A DNA stretch of 64,000 nt from Pseudomonas sp. ANT_J12 (GTDB taxonomy: Bacteria; Pseudomonadota; Gammaproteobacteria; Pseudomonadales; Pseudomonadaceae). The stretch's first letter is position 1. Every line of letters begins with the position of its first letter. The stretch spans positions 620,001-684,000 of the forward strand of contig NZ_VOBN01000001.1 in NCBI RefSeq assembly GCF_008370045.1. The letters run 5' to 3'. The position numbers and the translations under genes are program-made. A model generated the notes under the pieces. The model ran no database searches, was not told where the DNA came from, and worked only from the letters and a program-made list of their open reading frames with translations. Positions 44,847 to 53,085 of this stretch are shown one piece after another.

Positions 44847-45032
44847 TTATTCAGCCTTCTTGGCAGCGGCCTTTTTGGCCTGGGTGGAAGTGGATTTCAG
44901 CTCCAGGCGACCGGCGCTGAGCAGTGCATTGGCTTCGACGTCGAGCAGGTCGAGGTCCTGGCCGGCGGTCGACCAGTGGCCACGCCCGACAGGGAACGGG
45001 ACGAGGACGGTGTAGGTTTGGCGTTCTGCCAT
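44847..45032 (-). CDS. Small conserved tailocin protein upstream of the sheath gene
   Basis: A 61-residue protein with GGAG upstream of ATG 45032. Residues 1-45 (RQTYTVLVPFPVGRGHWSTA, then LLDVEANALLSAGRLEL) look folded. The tail is Lys/Ala-rich (QAKKAAAKKAE). Short proteins of this kind precede the sheath gene in P2- and Mu-like tails, but I cannot assign a role. It is clearly coupled to the sheath gene, two bases away. Confidence 0.7.
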   Translation of the reverse strand: MAERQTYTVLVPFPVGRGHWSTAGQDLDLLDVEANALLSAGRLELKSTSTQAKKAAAKKAE

Positions 45033-45051
45033 TTGGGTTTCTCCAGAGACG

Positions 45052-45083
45052 AAAAAGCCCCTTGGTTTTAGGAAGGGGCTTTC
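45052..45083 (-). terminator. Second intra-operon terminator
   Basis: On the minus strand AAAGCCCCTTCC / GGGGCTTTTT forms a hairpin ending in T5, between the fibre chaperone and the small sheath-associated gene. Confidence 0.75.
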
Positions 45084-45110
45084 GGGTGTTGTTGGGATTT
45101 GGTGGATAAG

Positions 45111-45137
45111 AAAACGCCCCGCGGTGCGGGGCGTTAT
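45111..45137 (-). terminator. First intra-operon terminator, after the fibre chaperone gene
   Basis: AACGCCCC-GCGGT-GCGGGGCGTT with a T4 run on the minus strand, overlapping the last bases of the fibre chaperone gene. Confidence 0.75.
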
Positions 45138-45688
45138 TGAAGCGCTGGGTTCGATGCGGGTGGAGATGAGTCTGGCCAGCCTTCACCGAGCATTTCGTCA
45201 TGGTAGGTTCCGGCTTCAAGTGCAAGGAGCAATGTCAATTCACGATCAAAGCAGGCCTGGACGTGTGCCCGGACAGCCTTCGCAATGGTGATAATTTGCT
45301 CCGCGCCGATCTCGACGAAACCGTTGAGTGTTTTGAAGTTGCAGCGGTATTCGGGGTCGAGGATGGCAGATAAGCCGGTACCGGCAATCAACGCCTGACT
45401 ATCGCGAGTCGTCTCAACTTGCAAACCGTCAACGGCAACGCCTGATGCCTCGCGGCTAAAGCGCTCCTCGGCAATCAACGCCGCTCGATCAAGAACTACA
45501 TCCGCAAAAGGGAGTTTGAGTATCTGGCCTTCTTGTAAAGACCAAGTACCATCAGCTTCGCTGATCGTTCGAAAAAACAAATCGGCATCAACTTCAATAG
45601 CCCCATCGGGAATAGAGCCTTGGTGCAGATCAGTGTTATAGCGCCCATTCAGTGCAAGTTCAGATCCAAAAGTAACGTAATACTTCAT
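45134..45688 (-). CDS. Tail fibre assembly chaperone, DUF4376-like
   Basis: A 184-residue protein directly behind the fibre gene (15 bases). The C-terminal part (ALDPEYRCNFK-like AILDPEYRCNFKTLNGFVEI, then IITIAKAVRAHVQACFDREL) corresponds to DUF4376, found in chaperones that fold or trimerise tail fibres. The N-terminus (KYYVTFGSELALNGRYNTDL) probably contacts the cognate fibre. Fibre and chaperone usually evolve together, since they set which strains are killed. It differs from the second assembly protein at 53086-53496. Confidence 0.8.
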   Translation of the reverse strand: MKYYVTFGSELALNGRYNTDLHQGSIPDGAIEVDADLFFRTISEADGTWSLQEGQILKLPFADVVLDRAALIAEERFSREASGVAVDGLQVETTRDSQALIAGTGLSAILDPEYRCNFKTLNGFVEIGAEQIITIAKAVRAHVQACFDRELTLLLALEAGTYHDEMLGEGWPDSSPPASNPALQ

Positions 45689-45703
45689 TGCGACAGCCCT
45701 CTA

Positions 45704-48190
45704 TCAACGCCCAATTACGAGCCAGCGAATGGAAGCGTTTAGCGTTTTTGGCGTGATTGCTCCACCGCTTAAAATGTACGGTGCGGCAAAAATGGTGATT
45801 TCATTGAGAGTCGAAGCGGTAATGCCCGAGGGGTAGCAAGTACCGCCACCATCCGAACTTATAGCCGCTAATGTTTTGTTGGGAAATGCAATTGGAAGGG
45901 CCTGCGTGAGCGATGTCGTGTTACCTGGAATAGCCCCCCACCCCCATTGAACTATCCAACCACCGAGCCAGCTCGGGAAAGCAATAAAACCAATAGGGTT
46001 AAAGAGTGCCGAAAAACCGAAACGTAGTTTTTTTGGCGTCACAATCGAAGCATCGTCAGAACCAGAATCCGTAAGGAGCTGCGTCGCGACCCTGACCGTA
46101 CCCAATTTAATTTCTGTCGCTTGCGTGGCCAAAACCTCCAGCGCAGCGATATCAATATTTCCCTGATTGACCGGCGCGTTCCAGGCCTTGATGCACCACA
46201 TTACCGCCAGGTTTCTCGGGCGGGTTATCCCTAGATAAACATCGTCCTGAGAAAGAGTTAGTAAACTTCCAGAGTTGCTGTATCCAACTTGAGCAGCGTA
46301 AGCGTCTCCAGATTTAGATAGTAAATCCAGGCCAAAAAACTCCCCCTTGCTTCCGCTAGGGCCACCCATTCCTACGACCGCTGTAAAGCCATTACCGTCG
46401 GAATCATATGAGACGAGGGAACCTTTCTGACGACTGCCAATTGCCCGGCCGACATCGACTCCCCGCCCATGGTCCCAACCGCGCAAGAATTCGCCACGAG
46501 ACTCCGGCAAACGAAAGTTACCAACACCCTCATCACCTTTGTTGTAAGTCGTCCCAAGGTAAGCGGCTAAATCCGGGTAGACCGCAATGCTCTGCACGCT
46601 GCCATCCAACTCAAGATAACCAGGAGCAACGATACCCATAGGGAATGACAAAACAGCGCCAACCGGGATGGCAGATTTCAGCCTTTCGACTTCTTTGACC
46701 AGTGCAGCAACATCAATATTTCCTTGATTGACCGGCGCGTTCCAGGCCTTGATGCACCACATGACGGCAACGTTGCGCGGGCGGGTGGATCCGTAAACAG
46801 AGGCCGTCCCAAGGGCTGCCGCAGTAGATGGAACTCCAGACTCCGCAACACCGGGGTAAAGGGCCGACGACACTGCATCCGCCCCAAAAGCAGAAACAAC
46901 GTCCGCTGATGCATCAGATGCCCTAGGCGCCTGAATCCCGACCCCGCCAGCCGTTGTGTCAAAGCTAGCCATCGTGCCCTTTTGCCAGCTACCAACCGCT
47001 CGCCCAGGGTCAACCCCACGTCCATGATCCCAACCACGCAAGAACTCCCCACGCGCCTCCGGCAAACGAAAGTTACCAACGCCCTCATCCCCTTTATTGA
47101 ACTTGCCCGCCAAGTAGGCGCTCAAGTCGGGATAGGTTGCGCTGCTCTTGACGCTGTTATCCAGCTCAAGAAACCCCGGCGGTGGCGTATCAACCGGGAA
47201 CGCAACAATCGACCCCACCGGCAACGCCGAAGCCTTGGCAATCAACGCCTCGATTTCAGGTTTGGTGTAAGTGTCCTTGATCCCAAACCCGGCTAGCGTC
47301 TCAGGGTTGGCCCCGCCGGTGGCCCGACCGTATTTATCAACGGTCAGACTTTTGTAGGTGCCGGGTTGAATCCCCGTCCGGCCCGCCAACATTTCAAACG
47401 TCAGCGCAGTGGCATCCAGCGTAATAGGCCCGTTAGTGGTCAGGTGCCACAGCGAGTCGCCATTGGCTGTGCCCTCTTCAACCATCACCGTCAGGCCCGG
47501 CGTTACCTTGGCGCTGGTGTTGGCGTCAGTCGTGCGTATCCAGGCGCCGTTGGCGACTACCCATAGGCCGTTGTCCTTGGCCAACGTCTGAGACGTCAGC
47601 AGGACGCGATCACCAGCAACAACCGCGACACCATCAATCTGCTGCGCACCGTTCAGCACTAGGTTGCCAGTCGCGGCAACGCGAACCGATTGCTTGCCGT
47701 CGAGTTTGCCGAGTTCCTCGGCGAGGTAGCTCATGACCCAGGCACGGGTGGCCTTGACCACAGTGTCATCGATCAGAAGCGTCACTAAAGCTGCGTTACT
47801 GGTCTCAAAAATCGAGCGAATGTAAAACTCTTTCCCCGATCCCGACGTCGCCAGCACCGGCTTAAACGACTCCGGGTATTTGACAATGGCGTAGAGAATC
47901 CCGGTATCGGTCCAGATCCCGGCTTCACGCACATACCAGCCGCCAACATCCGGCGGGATGGTCACTTCCGCCAGCAACCAGCTCGGATTTTTCTCATCCT
48001 GGAACAGTGCATTGAGCGGACCGCGCCAGACTTCGCGCTTCAGTGCAGTGGCCGTGGCGGCCGGGTTGTAGACAGTGCCAGCGCCGTCACCGACGGAGAT
48101 CTGTGACAACTTGATCGGCAGGCCCGCCGCTTTGCAGGCCGTTTCGTAGGCGATCCCCGCGTTGGTAAGCAGGGTGTAGTAGTCGGCCAT
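45704..48190 (-). CDS. Tailocin tail fibre with two tandem collar domains
   Basis: An 828-residue receptor-binding fibre. Residues 1-170 (YYTLLTNAGIAYETACKAAG) match the N-terminal baseplate-attaching domain of P2/R-pyocin fibres (DUF3751). Two tail-collar units follow at about 320-497 and 507-682. They share NKGDEGVGNFRLPE, EFLRGWDHGRGVD and MWCIKAWNAPVNQGNI, with DNA near-identical over about 50 bases (46150-46200 versus 46704-46754). The C-terminal 140 residues (FPSWLGGWIVQWGWGAIPGN) should carry the receptor-binding tip. The fibre decides which Pseudomonas strains, through their LPS, are targeted. Confidence 0.92.
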   Translation of the reverse strand: MADYYTLLTNAGIAYETACKAAGLPIKLSQISVGDGAGTVYNPAATATALKREVWRGPLNALFQDEKNPSWLLAEVTIPPDVGGWYVREAGIWTDTGILYAIVKYPESFKPVLATSGSGKEFYIRSIFETSNAALVTLLIDDTVVKATRAWVMSYLAEELGKLDGKQSVRVAATGNLVLNGAQQIDGVAVVAGDRVLLTSQTLAKDNGLWVVANGAWIRTTDANTSAKVTPGLTVMVEEGTANGDSLWHLTTNGPITLDATALTFEMLAGRTGIQPGTYKSLTVDKYGRATGGANPETLAGFGIKDTYTKPEIEALIAKASALPVGSIVAFPVDTPPPGFLELDNSVKSSATYPDLSAYLAGKFNKGDEGVGNFRLPEARGEFLRGWDHGRGVDPGRAVGSWQKGTMASFDTTAGGVGIQAPRASDASADVVSAFGADAVSSALYPGVAESGVPSTAAALGTASVYGSTRPRNVAVMWCIKAWNAPVNQGNIDVAALVKEVERLKSAIPVGAVLSFPMGIVAPGYLELDGSVQSIAVYPDLAAYLGTTYNKGDEGVGNFRLPESRGEFLRGWDHGRGVDVGRAIGSRQKGSLVSYDSDGNGFTAVVGMGGPSGSKGEFFGLDLLSKSGDAYAAQVGYSNSGSLLTLSQDDVYLGITRPRNLAVMWCIKAWNAPVNQGNIDIAALEVLATQATEIKLGTVRVATQLLTDSGSDDASIVTPKKLRFGFSALFNPIGFIAFPSWLGGWIVQWGWGAIPGNTTSLTQALPIAFPNKTLAAISSDGGGTCYPSGITASTLNEITIFAAPYILSGGAITPKTLNASIRWLVIGR

Positions 48191-48826
48191 TTAGGACCCC
48201 TGAGGATAAATAGTGGAGGTTTCGACGGTGTAGAGCCCGGCGGCCATGAAGGCCTGACCCCAGGCTTCGAGCCCTTCGATGACAATCGGATAAACCGTGG
48301 TCAGTTCGCCGCACACGGTGGCAGCGCCGATGACGTGATTGCCGAAGGCGCTCAGGCCGACGGAGACGGTCAAGATGTCGCGCTCGCTTCTGGCATCGGC
48401 CAGGCGTCGGTCAAGACGTGCATCGATTTCTTCGCTGTAGGGCTGCTCGGAAAAAGCCCTGACGGAAAAACTGTAAGGCTGGCCCGGCGGTGTTTGTTCG
48501 TACCAGGCCCGCACATCAGGTCGCAATTGCAAACCCTTGGCAGCGTTCTCCAGTGCTTTTCGAGTACCGGCCTGCCGTGCAGTGGGCCAGGCGAGTTCTA
48601 CTGTTAACCGTTTTTCAGATTCACCAGCCTCAGAGCTCCATTCACTGACCCCGCGATCCGCGCCGAGGTACGGCAGGAACGCCAGCGGTGTTTCGGCGGG
48701 GTTCATCAACTCCGGAAACGGCGGCGTGATGCGTTCAAGCAATCGACCGAAACCCAGATCAAGCGCCCGTTCCAGCGCGGAACTGTTGGCCGGCAACAGG
48801 CTCGGGCGAGGTGTGTGGTCACTCAT
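48191..48826 (-). CDS. Baseplate protein I
   Basis: A 211-residue P2 gpI-family protein from ATG 48826, which overlaps the gene J stop (ATGA). Markers are LERALDLGFGRLLERITPPF and PYLGADRGVSEWSSEAGESE, followed by ARQAGTRKALENAAKGLQLR. With W and J it forms the baseplate wedge that carries the fibres. The fibre gene starts directly at the next base after its stop. Confidence 0.9.
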   Translation of the reverse strand: MSDHTPRPSLLPANSSALERALDLGFGRLLERITPPFPELMNPAETPLAFLPYLGADRGVSEWSSEAGESEKRLTVELAWPTARQAGTRKALENAAKGLQLRPDVRAWYEQTPPGQPYSFSVRAFSEQPYSEEIDARLDRRLADARSERDILTVSVGLSAFGNHVIGAATVCGELTTVYPIVIEGLEAWGQAFMAAGLYTVETSTIYPQGS

Positions 48827-49818
48827 AACGTGTCCACCTCGACCTCGACGCCCGTGCAATACGGGGCCTGGAACGCCGTTGTCACAATCGGCGCCAGTGG
48901 TTCAAGAATCTGCAGTTGAACGGCGCCGGCGCTGTGCAGCGTGTAGTCGATCCAGCTCGGATCAACTCGTCCTTCCAGGCGATGGCAAGTGTCGGCATAC
49001 GCCTGCAATTGCTGCTGCGCGGCAACCTTGGTCAGCCCCGAATCGGGACCGGCGTTGATCTTCGCCACCACACGAATTTTGTAGTTTTTGATTTGCGCAC
49101 CCTGCACGGTGACCCGGTCGGTTTCGGGCCGTACATCCGGCCGGGCAAAATGTTGGCGAACGCCGTCAAGGAGGTCGGCGGACGGCGTGCCATCGCCCTC
49201 CCGGGCCAGCACGGTGACCATCACTTCGCCGGGCGCAGTGCGGCGTCCGTTGCCGTCCTTGACCTGCGCGGCATAGCCGTCCGGGTCGAAGGTGTAGGTG
49301 ACGGTCACCACGCCCGCCGCAGCGGTTTCGACCTTCACCGCAGGCCGTTCGCCGAGGGTGAAGACCTCCCGGCGATACTGCATCCGCGAACCCGCCGCCG
49401 GGGCATGGGGCGCCAGGTAGTAACGCAGCCGGGCGTCGTCATCGCTTTCAAAAACCGCGGGGATCGGCGGGAAGGCCGCCGGGTCGCCCGGGTCCAGCAG
49501 TTGACGCTCAAGCCCCATGTCAGCCAACCGTGCATCGAGGTTACTGCCGGTGGCCCACCACGCCAGCATCTGCTTGATCCGGGCGTTGTATTTGCGTTCG
49601 TGGGTTTGCAGCCGTACACAAAAAGCCTCAAGCGCCAGGGTCAGCAATTCGCTTTCGTTTTCCAGGCTGACCAGCAGTTTTGCCGCGCTCTCGGGAGAGC
49701 GGGCGCCGACGTATTCAACGACAAAGGTCTTGAACTCGGCGAGCAAGTCCTCAAACGCTTCGACGGTGACGATGGCTGGCTCGGCCAACTGGTTCTGGCC
49801 GGGGATCAACATACTCAT
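48823..49818 (-). CDS. Baseplate protein J (gp47 family)
   Basis: A 331-residue wedge protein homologous to P2 gpJ. A helical N-terminal part (VTVEAFEDLLAEFKTFVVEY) is followed by LLTLALEAFCVRLQTHERKY and ARLADMGLERQLLDPGDPAA. The C-terminal region (VTYTFDPDGYAAQVKDGNGR, GEVMVTVLAREGDGTPSADL) is typical of baseplate J. The start overlaps gene W by four bases and the end overlaps gene I by four, so V-W-J-I are translationally linked. Confidence 0.93.
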   Translation of the reverse strand: MSMLIPGQNQLAEPAIVTVEAFEDLLAEFKTFVVEYVGARSPESAAKLLVSLENESELLTLALEAFCVRLQTHERKYNARIKQMLAWWATGSNLDARLADMGLERQLLDPGDPAAFPPIPAVFESDDDARLRYYLAPHAPAAGSRMQYRREVFTLGERPAVKVETAAAGVVTVTYTFDPDGYAAQVKDGNGRRTAPGEVMVTVLAREGDGTPSADLLDGVRQHFARPDVRPETDRVTVQGAQIKNYKIRVVAKINAGPDSGLTKVAAQQQLQAYADTCHRLEGRVDPSWIDYTLHSAGAVQLQILEPLAPIVTTAFQAPYCTGVEVEVDTL

Positions 49819-50147
49819 GTCACCACCTCGAAGGATTGTTGACGGTTTTTCCAGGTGCCGGCAAAGCGCAACAGCAACCCCGCGCCCTGGCGGCTGGCCA
49901 CAATGACTTGCGGCTCAAAATCATCGATGCCGTTCTGCTTGTTGTAGAACGCCTGCGCGGCATGGCTCTGGGCAAGAATCAGTACATCGTCGCCGAGGTT
50001 CTGCCCCAGCAATTCAGGAAGTGTGCTGCCGTACAAAGGACGCTTCTGACGGGTGCCCAACGGCGTGGTCAGTGCCCGGGTCGCGCGCTGCACAAACTGC
50101 AACCAGTCGTCGACGGTGGCTCCGGTATTTCTATCGATTCCGATCAT
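49815..50147 (-). CDS. Baseplate protein W (gp25-like)
   Basis: A 110-residue gpW/gp25-family protein starting at ATG 50147, where AAGG lies six bases upstream and the gene avoids overlapping V. Visible segments are QFVQRATRALTTPLGTRQKR and PLYGSTLPELLGQNLGDDVL, the conserved gp25 core that nucleates sheath assembly on the baseplate, and a C-terminal beta-rich part. It follows V after 10 bases. Confidence 0.9.
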   Translation of the reverse strand: MIGIDRNTGATVDDWLQFVQRATRALTTPLGTRQKRPLYGSTLPELLGQNLGDDVLILAQSHAAQAFYNKQNGIDDFEPQVIVASRQGAGLLLRFAGTWKNRQQSFEVVT

Positions 50148-50157
50148 GGGAAACCTT

Positions 50158-50769
50158 TTATTTGGGGCTGATGACACGCCCCTGGTGATCCACCACCGGG
50201 CCGCTCAGGTGCACGCCGGCCGCGTCGATCAGCAAACCGACTGCGCCCAGTTGCAAGGTGATCGCCTGGGGTGTCATCGCCAGTCGGGCCGGGCCGATGC
50301 TTAATTCAAGTGATTCGCGAGAACCGGTAAAAACCGCCGGGCCGTTGTTCCAGTGCAGGACATGACTGGCGTCGTCGTAGCCGCTTTCCGTGCCGTCCTG
50401 ATGGAGGCGACGGGTCAACGAAGCCAGGGTCGAGGCCGGTGGGAACTGGTCGCCGTTAAGGCCGAACAGCGCGACGGACTGTCCGCCGCCCTCACCGCCG
50501 CCGTGGTTGAGCAATAGACATTGCTCACCGACCGAGGGGATGCGCGACTCACGCTGTGCCCCGGCACTCGGGTTGAAAAAGCGAATGGCCGGCGTCAGCA
50601 ATTCACCGTGGCGGACCTTGCAGGTGTTGCTGGCGGCATCGACTTCCTGGCACACACCGATCCGACAAAAACTGTCGGCGCGGCGATACAGGTCCTCCAG
50701 CTCGGTCTCCATTTGCGCCAGGCGCTCGATGATCGGACCCAGTTGCATGCGTAACAGCGCGTCAAACAT
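50158..50769 (-). CDS. Baseplate spike protein V
   Basis: A 203-residue P2 gpV-type spike. The N-terminal OB-fold region (FCRIGVCQEVDAASNTCKVR, then RHGELLTPAIRFFNPSAGAQ) is followed by PSVGEQCLLLNHGGGEGGGQ. The C-terminal third is a beta-helix-like stretch. The tip (VVDHQGRVISPK) lacks the paired His that bind iron in P2 gpV, apart from one His, so metal capping is uncertain. It forms the membrane-piercing tip. Confidence 0.9.
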   Translation of the reverse strand: MFDALLRMQLGPIIERLAQMETELEDLYRRADSFCRIGVCQEVDAASNTCKVRHGELLTPAIRFFNPSAGAQRESRIPSVGEQCLLLNHGGGEGGGQSVALFGLNGDQFPPASTLASLTRRLHQDGTESGYDDASHVLHWNNGPAVFTGSRESLELSIGPARLAMTPQAITLQLGAVGLLIDAAGVHLSGPVVDHQGRVISPK

Positions 50770-50772
50770 GGG

Positions 50773-51285
50773 CTAGTCCTCGAGGGCGGTGTATTGATCC
50801 GGGTCGTCGATGTTCGACACCTCCCAGGTCCGGGCGAATTTCGGGATGCCGGTCGGGTCTTCCAGCAGCAACGGCCCGAGGTACAGCGTTTGGGTGAACG
50901 AAACGGTCCAGGCGTTGTAATTCCGCGTACCTCTGAGGGAAATGGCCGGCAGACCATCGATGTCCTGCGGCAGATCGCATTGATCGGCCGGCAGTTTCCA
51001 GCGGTTGTCGGTGACGAGGTTTTTCAACTCGCAGCCCAGGTCGCACACTTCGGGTCCCTGCGTCGGCAACACGGCCCGCAACGAAACCGTCAGCACATGA
51101 GCGATGCGTCCGTTATTGGCGCGGTGTCCCGGCGCATCGTGATCGATCGAAATCAGAACCCATGTCGAATCGCCAGGGCTGTCGACATCTTGATGGCTGC
51201 CGACCCTCACGCCAGGCAGGGCGATGTGCAACGCCTCGGTAATGGCGCTAACAAGTTGCGATGGTTTTTCGATGACAACGGGCAT
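50773..51285 (-). CDS. Tailocin protein of unknown role (PA0615-like position)
   Basis: A 170-residue protein with sequences such as SQLVSAITEALHIALPGVRV, TWVLISIDHDAPGHRANNGR and WTVSFTQTLYLGPLLLEDP. It overlaps the holin stop by one base and precedes gene V by three bases, the position held by PA0615 in the R-pyocin cluster. Its beta-rich pattern would suit a tail terminator or completion protein, but I have no motif to prove this. Confidence 0.7.
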   Translation of the reverse strand: MPVVIEKPSQLVSAITEALHIALPGVRVGSHQDVDSPGDSTWVLISIDHDAPGHRANNGRIAHVLTVSLRAVLPTQGPEVCDLGCELKNLVTDNRWKLPADQCDLPQDIDGLPAISLRGTRNYNAWTVSFTQTLYLGPLLLEDPTGIPKFARTWEVSNIDDPDQYTALED

Positions 51286-51656
51286 TAATGGCCTCCTGTG
51301 CCGTCGTTTGGTTGATCCGTATGGGAATCACGGGGCGGGACATCACAGACGCCGAGGCGCTTCGCCGCCCAGCGCTCATAAAGCCCAATAGCCACGTCCG
51401 CCCCGGCCATCGCCGTGAGGCAGCCAAACGCACACGCGGTCCAGATCGACACACCGGCGGCGTACAGCAACATGATTGCCGAGACCCCGCAGATCACGCA
51501 GGCTCCGGAGCGCAGCGCCAGGCGCCGCAGCAGCGCCCAGCCTTTGGCGCCTTCCTTGTCGGCGCGCCACATTTCGCCGGACACCCCGCCCACCAGGGCG
51601 AGGACGATGACAAGCCAGATCGGCATGTCCAGCAACGCTTGTTGCTCGTTTGTCAT
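51285..51656 (-). CDS. Holin
   Basis: A 123-residue membrane protein with AGGAGG seven bases before ATG 51656. Three hydrophobic stretches are visible: PIWLVIVLALVGGVSGEM (about 12-29), ACVICGVSAIMLLYAAGV (about 52-69) and WTACAFGCLTAMAGADVAIG (about 72-91), followed by a polar tail. It opens the inner membrane to release the GH19 endolysin. It is the first gene of the structural operon, as in R-pyocins (PA0614). The 250-base region upstream should hold the operon promoter. Confidence 0.88.
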   Translation of the reverse strand: MTNEQQALLDMPIWLVIVLALVGGVSGEMWRADKEGAKGWALLRRLALRSGACVICGVSAIMLLYAAGVSIWTACAFGCLTAMAGADVAIGLYERWAAKRLGVCDVPPRDSHTDQPNDGTGGH

Positions 51657-51908
51657 GTCACGCCTCCTGGGGGGGCTTGATAAATCAATGAGGGGTTCAG
51701 TAATGAAGCGGTTAAATCAGTAACCCGATGTCTCAACATCTGTCCTCTTGTTGCCAACCCTTAAAGAACGCACTGAATGCGTGTTGCACGTCCCTTTTCC
51801 ACAGCAATACAACCCGCTCACACTGAGTGAGCGAGTTGTACGATTGGTTGATTCAAGTAGGGCAATGACTCGTCGAGGCAAGGGTTCAAAACGAGTTCAA
51901 CAAGCCGC
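51657..51908 (-). other. Upstream region of the tailocin structural operon
   Basis: About 250 bases separate llpA from the holin. They contain a long inverted repeat (51808-51840) and end in AGGAGG before the holin. No convincing gene is present, and I could not identify a confident promoter. A 76-codon plus-strand frame here overlaps llpA and has no family features. Confidence 0.5.
51808..51840 (-). promoter_or_regulatory. Inverted repeat upstream of the tailocin operon
   Basis: TACAACCCGCTCAC (51808-51821) pairs with GTGAGCGAGTTGTA (51827-51840), 13 of 14 positions, across a five-base loop. No T run follows on the minus strand. It may be an activator or repressor site, or a weak terminator after llpA. 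Confidence 0.5.
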
Positions 51909-52739
51909 TCAGATTTTCCAGGTCCAGATATCAAAGGTTTTGAAGGAAGAACCGTCGATCAGGCGGATTGGACGGTAGGTCGGCTGATACCCGAATCGGG
52001 CCCAGACTGGCGTCTCTTTAACGATGGAGAATCCACCGTTGGGTTGCAGACGCAGAACGGTGCCTGGCTGACCCGCTGTGCCGGAATTCCACAAAGGGAC
52101 ATTGTTAGCGGCATAAACAACGAAGTTGCCATCCGCCTGAACGACAGCCTGAACCGCTCCTTTGTTCTGCGTGTAACTGGCCCAACGAATGCTCCAGTTC
52201 GGACCGTACACAACAACGTTCCCGTCACCCTGGAAAATCAGGGCGCTGTCACCGGAAAAATAGGGAATACCCCTGGCAATCTCATTCGGCCCACCGATCA
52301 CCACCGAAGAGTTGGCGCCAGCAATGAGCGGGATAGACGGGGTGCCGTTCCAGATGGCCTGAGAGTCAAGAAGTACGATATTCCCGTCGTCCTGCAATAC
52401 AAGGTGAGTTCGGTTCCACTGGTCCTCACTGGTAAAGGTGGAGTTGTTGGACAACCAAGTGCGCTTGCGAACCGGATCATCCAGAAACGCGCCATATTGG
52501 ATGTAGAACTGTGGCGCCACGTTGTAACGCAGTGGAACGGTTGAACTGTAAGGCTGTGCCTCATTAGCCACCCATACAACTACGCCATTATCCTGCAGGA
52601 CCAGATTGCCATCAGCCTGAAGCAACAGCTTGAATCGGCCGTTCGGCGAGAGGAGAAATTGACCAGCCGTCATTGTCTGGTAAGCGGGGAGAATCGAAGT
52701 GCCGCTACCTTGAAACGGAGTACGTGTACGTCCTGCCAT
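51909..52739 (-). CDS. llpA: Lectin-like bacteriocin (LlpA/putidacin L1 family)
   Basis: A 276-residue protein, the length of LlpA, with two monocot-mannose-binding-lectin domains. The lectin motif Q-x-D-x-N-x-V-x-Y is degenerate in the N-domain ([18 protein letters not shown]) and intact twice in the C-domain (QGDGNVVVY and QADGNFVVY). This matches LlpA, where the C-domain binds D-rhamnose of target LPS and the N-domain acts on the BamA surface loop. The start [14 protein letters not shown] and end FDIWTWKI also match the family. There is no signal peptide; release would need lysis, and the tailocin lysis genes could supply it. It kills related Pseudomonas without entry. Confidence 0.92.
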   Translation of the reverse strand: MAGRTRTPFQGSGTSILPAYQTMTAGQFLLSPNGRFKLLLQADGNLVLQDNGVVVWVANEAQPYSSTVPLRYNVAPQFYIQYGAFLDDPVRKRTWLSNNSTFTSEDQWNRTHLVLQDDGNIVLLDSQAIWNGTPSIPLIAGANSSVVIGGPNEIARGIPYFSGDSALIFQGDGNVVVYGPNWSIRWASYTQNKGAVQAVVQADGNFVVYAANNVPLWNSGTAGQPGTVLRLQPNGGFSIVKETPVWARFGYQPTYRPIRLIDGSSFKTFDIWTWKI

Positions 52740-52747
52740 TTGATCAC

Positions 52748-52933
52748 CTATAAAGTCGAATGATTTTTTGCGGAGGATTCCGCTTTCATGTCGCTCACAG
52801 GCGATCGCTCGAGGCTCGCAGCCTTCTCATGATTCAACGTCCCACAGCGGGAACACTTGATCTGGAGTTCGGTGTACTCACCCACTCGGGCGAGTAGTCG
52901 TTTGCAATGTCCACACCTGCAATCTCTCAACAT
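52748..52933 (-). CDS. Com-like zinc-finger protein (phage Mu Com family)
   Basis: A 61-residue protein from ATG 52933 (AAGG eight bases upstream). It has two CxxC-type pairs: [12 protein letters not shown] and [11 protein letters not shown], giving the Mu Com pattern of a small zinc ribbon. In phage Mu, Com binds the mom mRNA and activates its translation. No mom gene is seen here. The gene lies only eight bases before llpA on the same strand, so the pair forms an operon and llpA is the obvious candidate for control by Com. That link is inference. The tail ([19 protein letters not shown]) is polar. Confidence 0.7.
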   Translation of the reverse strand: MLRDCRCGHCKRLLARVGEYTELQIKCSRCGTLNHEKAASLERSPVSDMKAESSAKNHSTL

Positions 52934-53009
52934 CTTCAATGCCTTTTGATTTTTGCCGGATCCTTCCTCTTGCCCGGGCGACGCCGAGACTTGAAATGCC
53001 TGACGGTCG

Positions 53010-53050
53010 GTAGGCATTCCAAAAAGCCCGGCGATTAACCGGGCTTTTCA
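53010..53050. repeat. 41-bp direct repeat containing a bidirectional terminator, copy 1
   Basis: GTAGGCATTCC plus AAAAAGCCCGG-CGATTAA-CCGGGCTTTT recurs with no change over 41 bases at 53551-53591. It lies just after the orphan fibre-assembly gene. The hairpin has A and T runs on both sides. Confidence 0.88.
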
Positions 53051-53085
53051 ATAATGCACCCCTGCTTTCGTCTGCGGTGCCTTTC

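Noticed and set aside
51748..51978. A 76-codon plus-strand ORF in front of the tailocin operon
   Set aside because: It overlaps llpA on the other strand, lacks a family match and crosses the inverted repeat.
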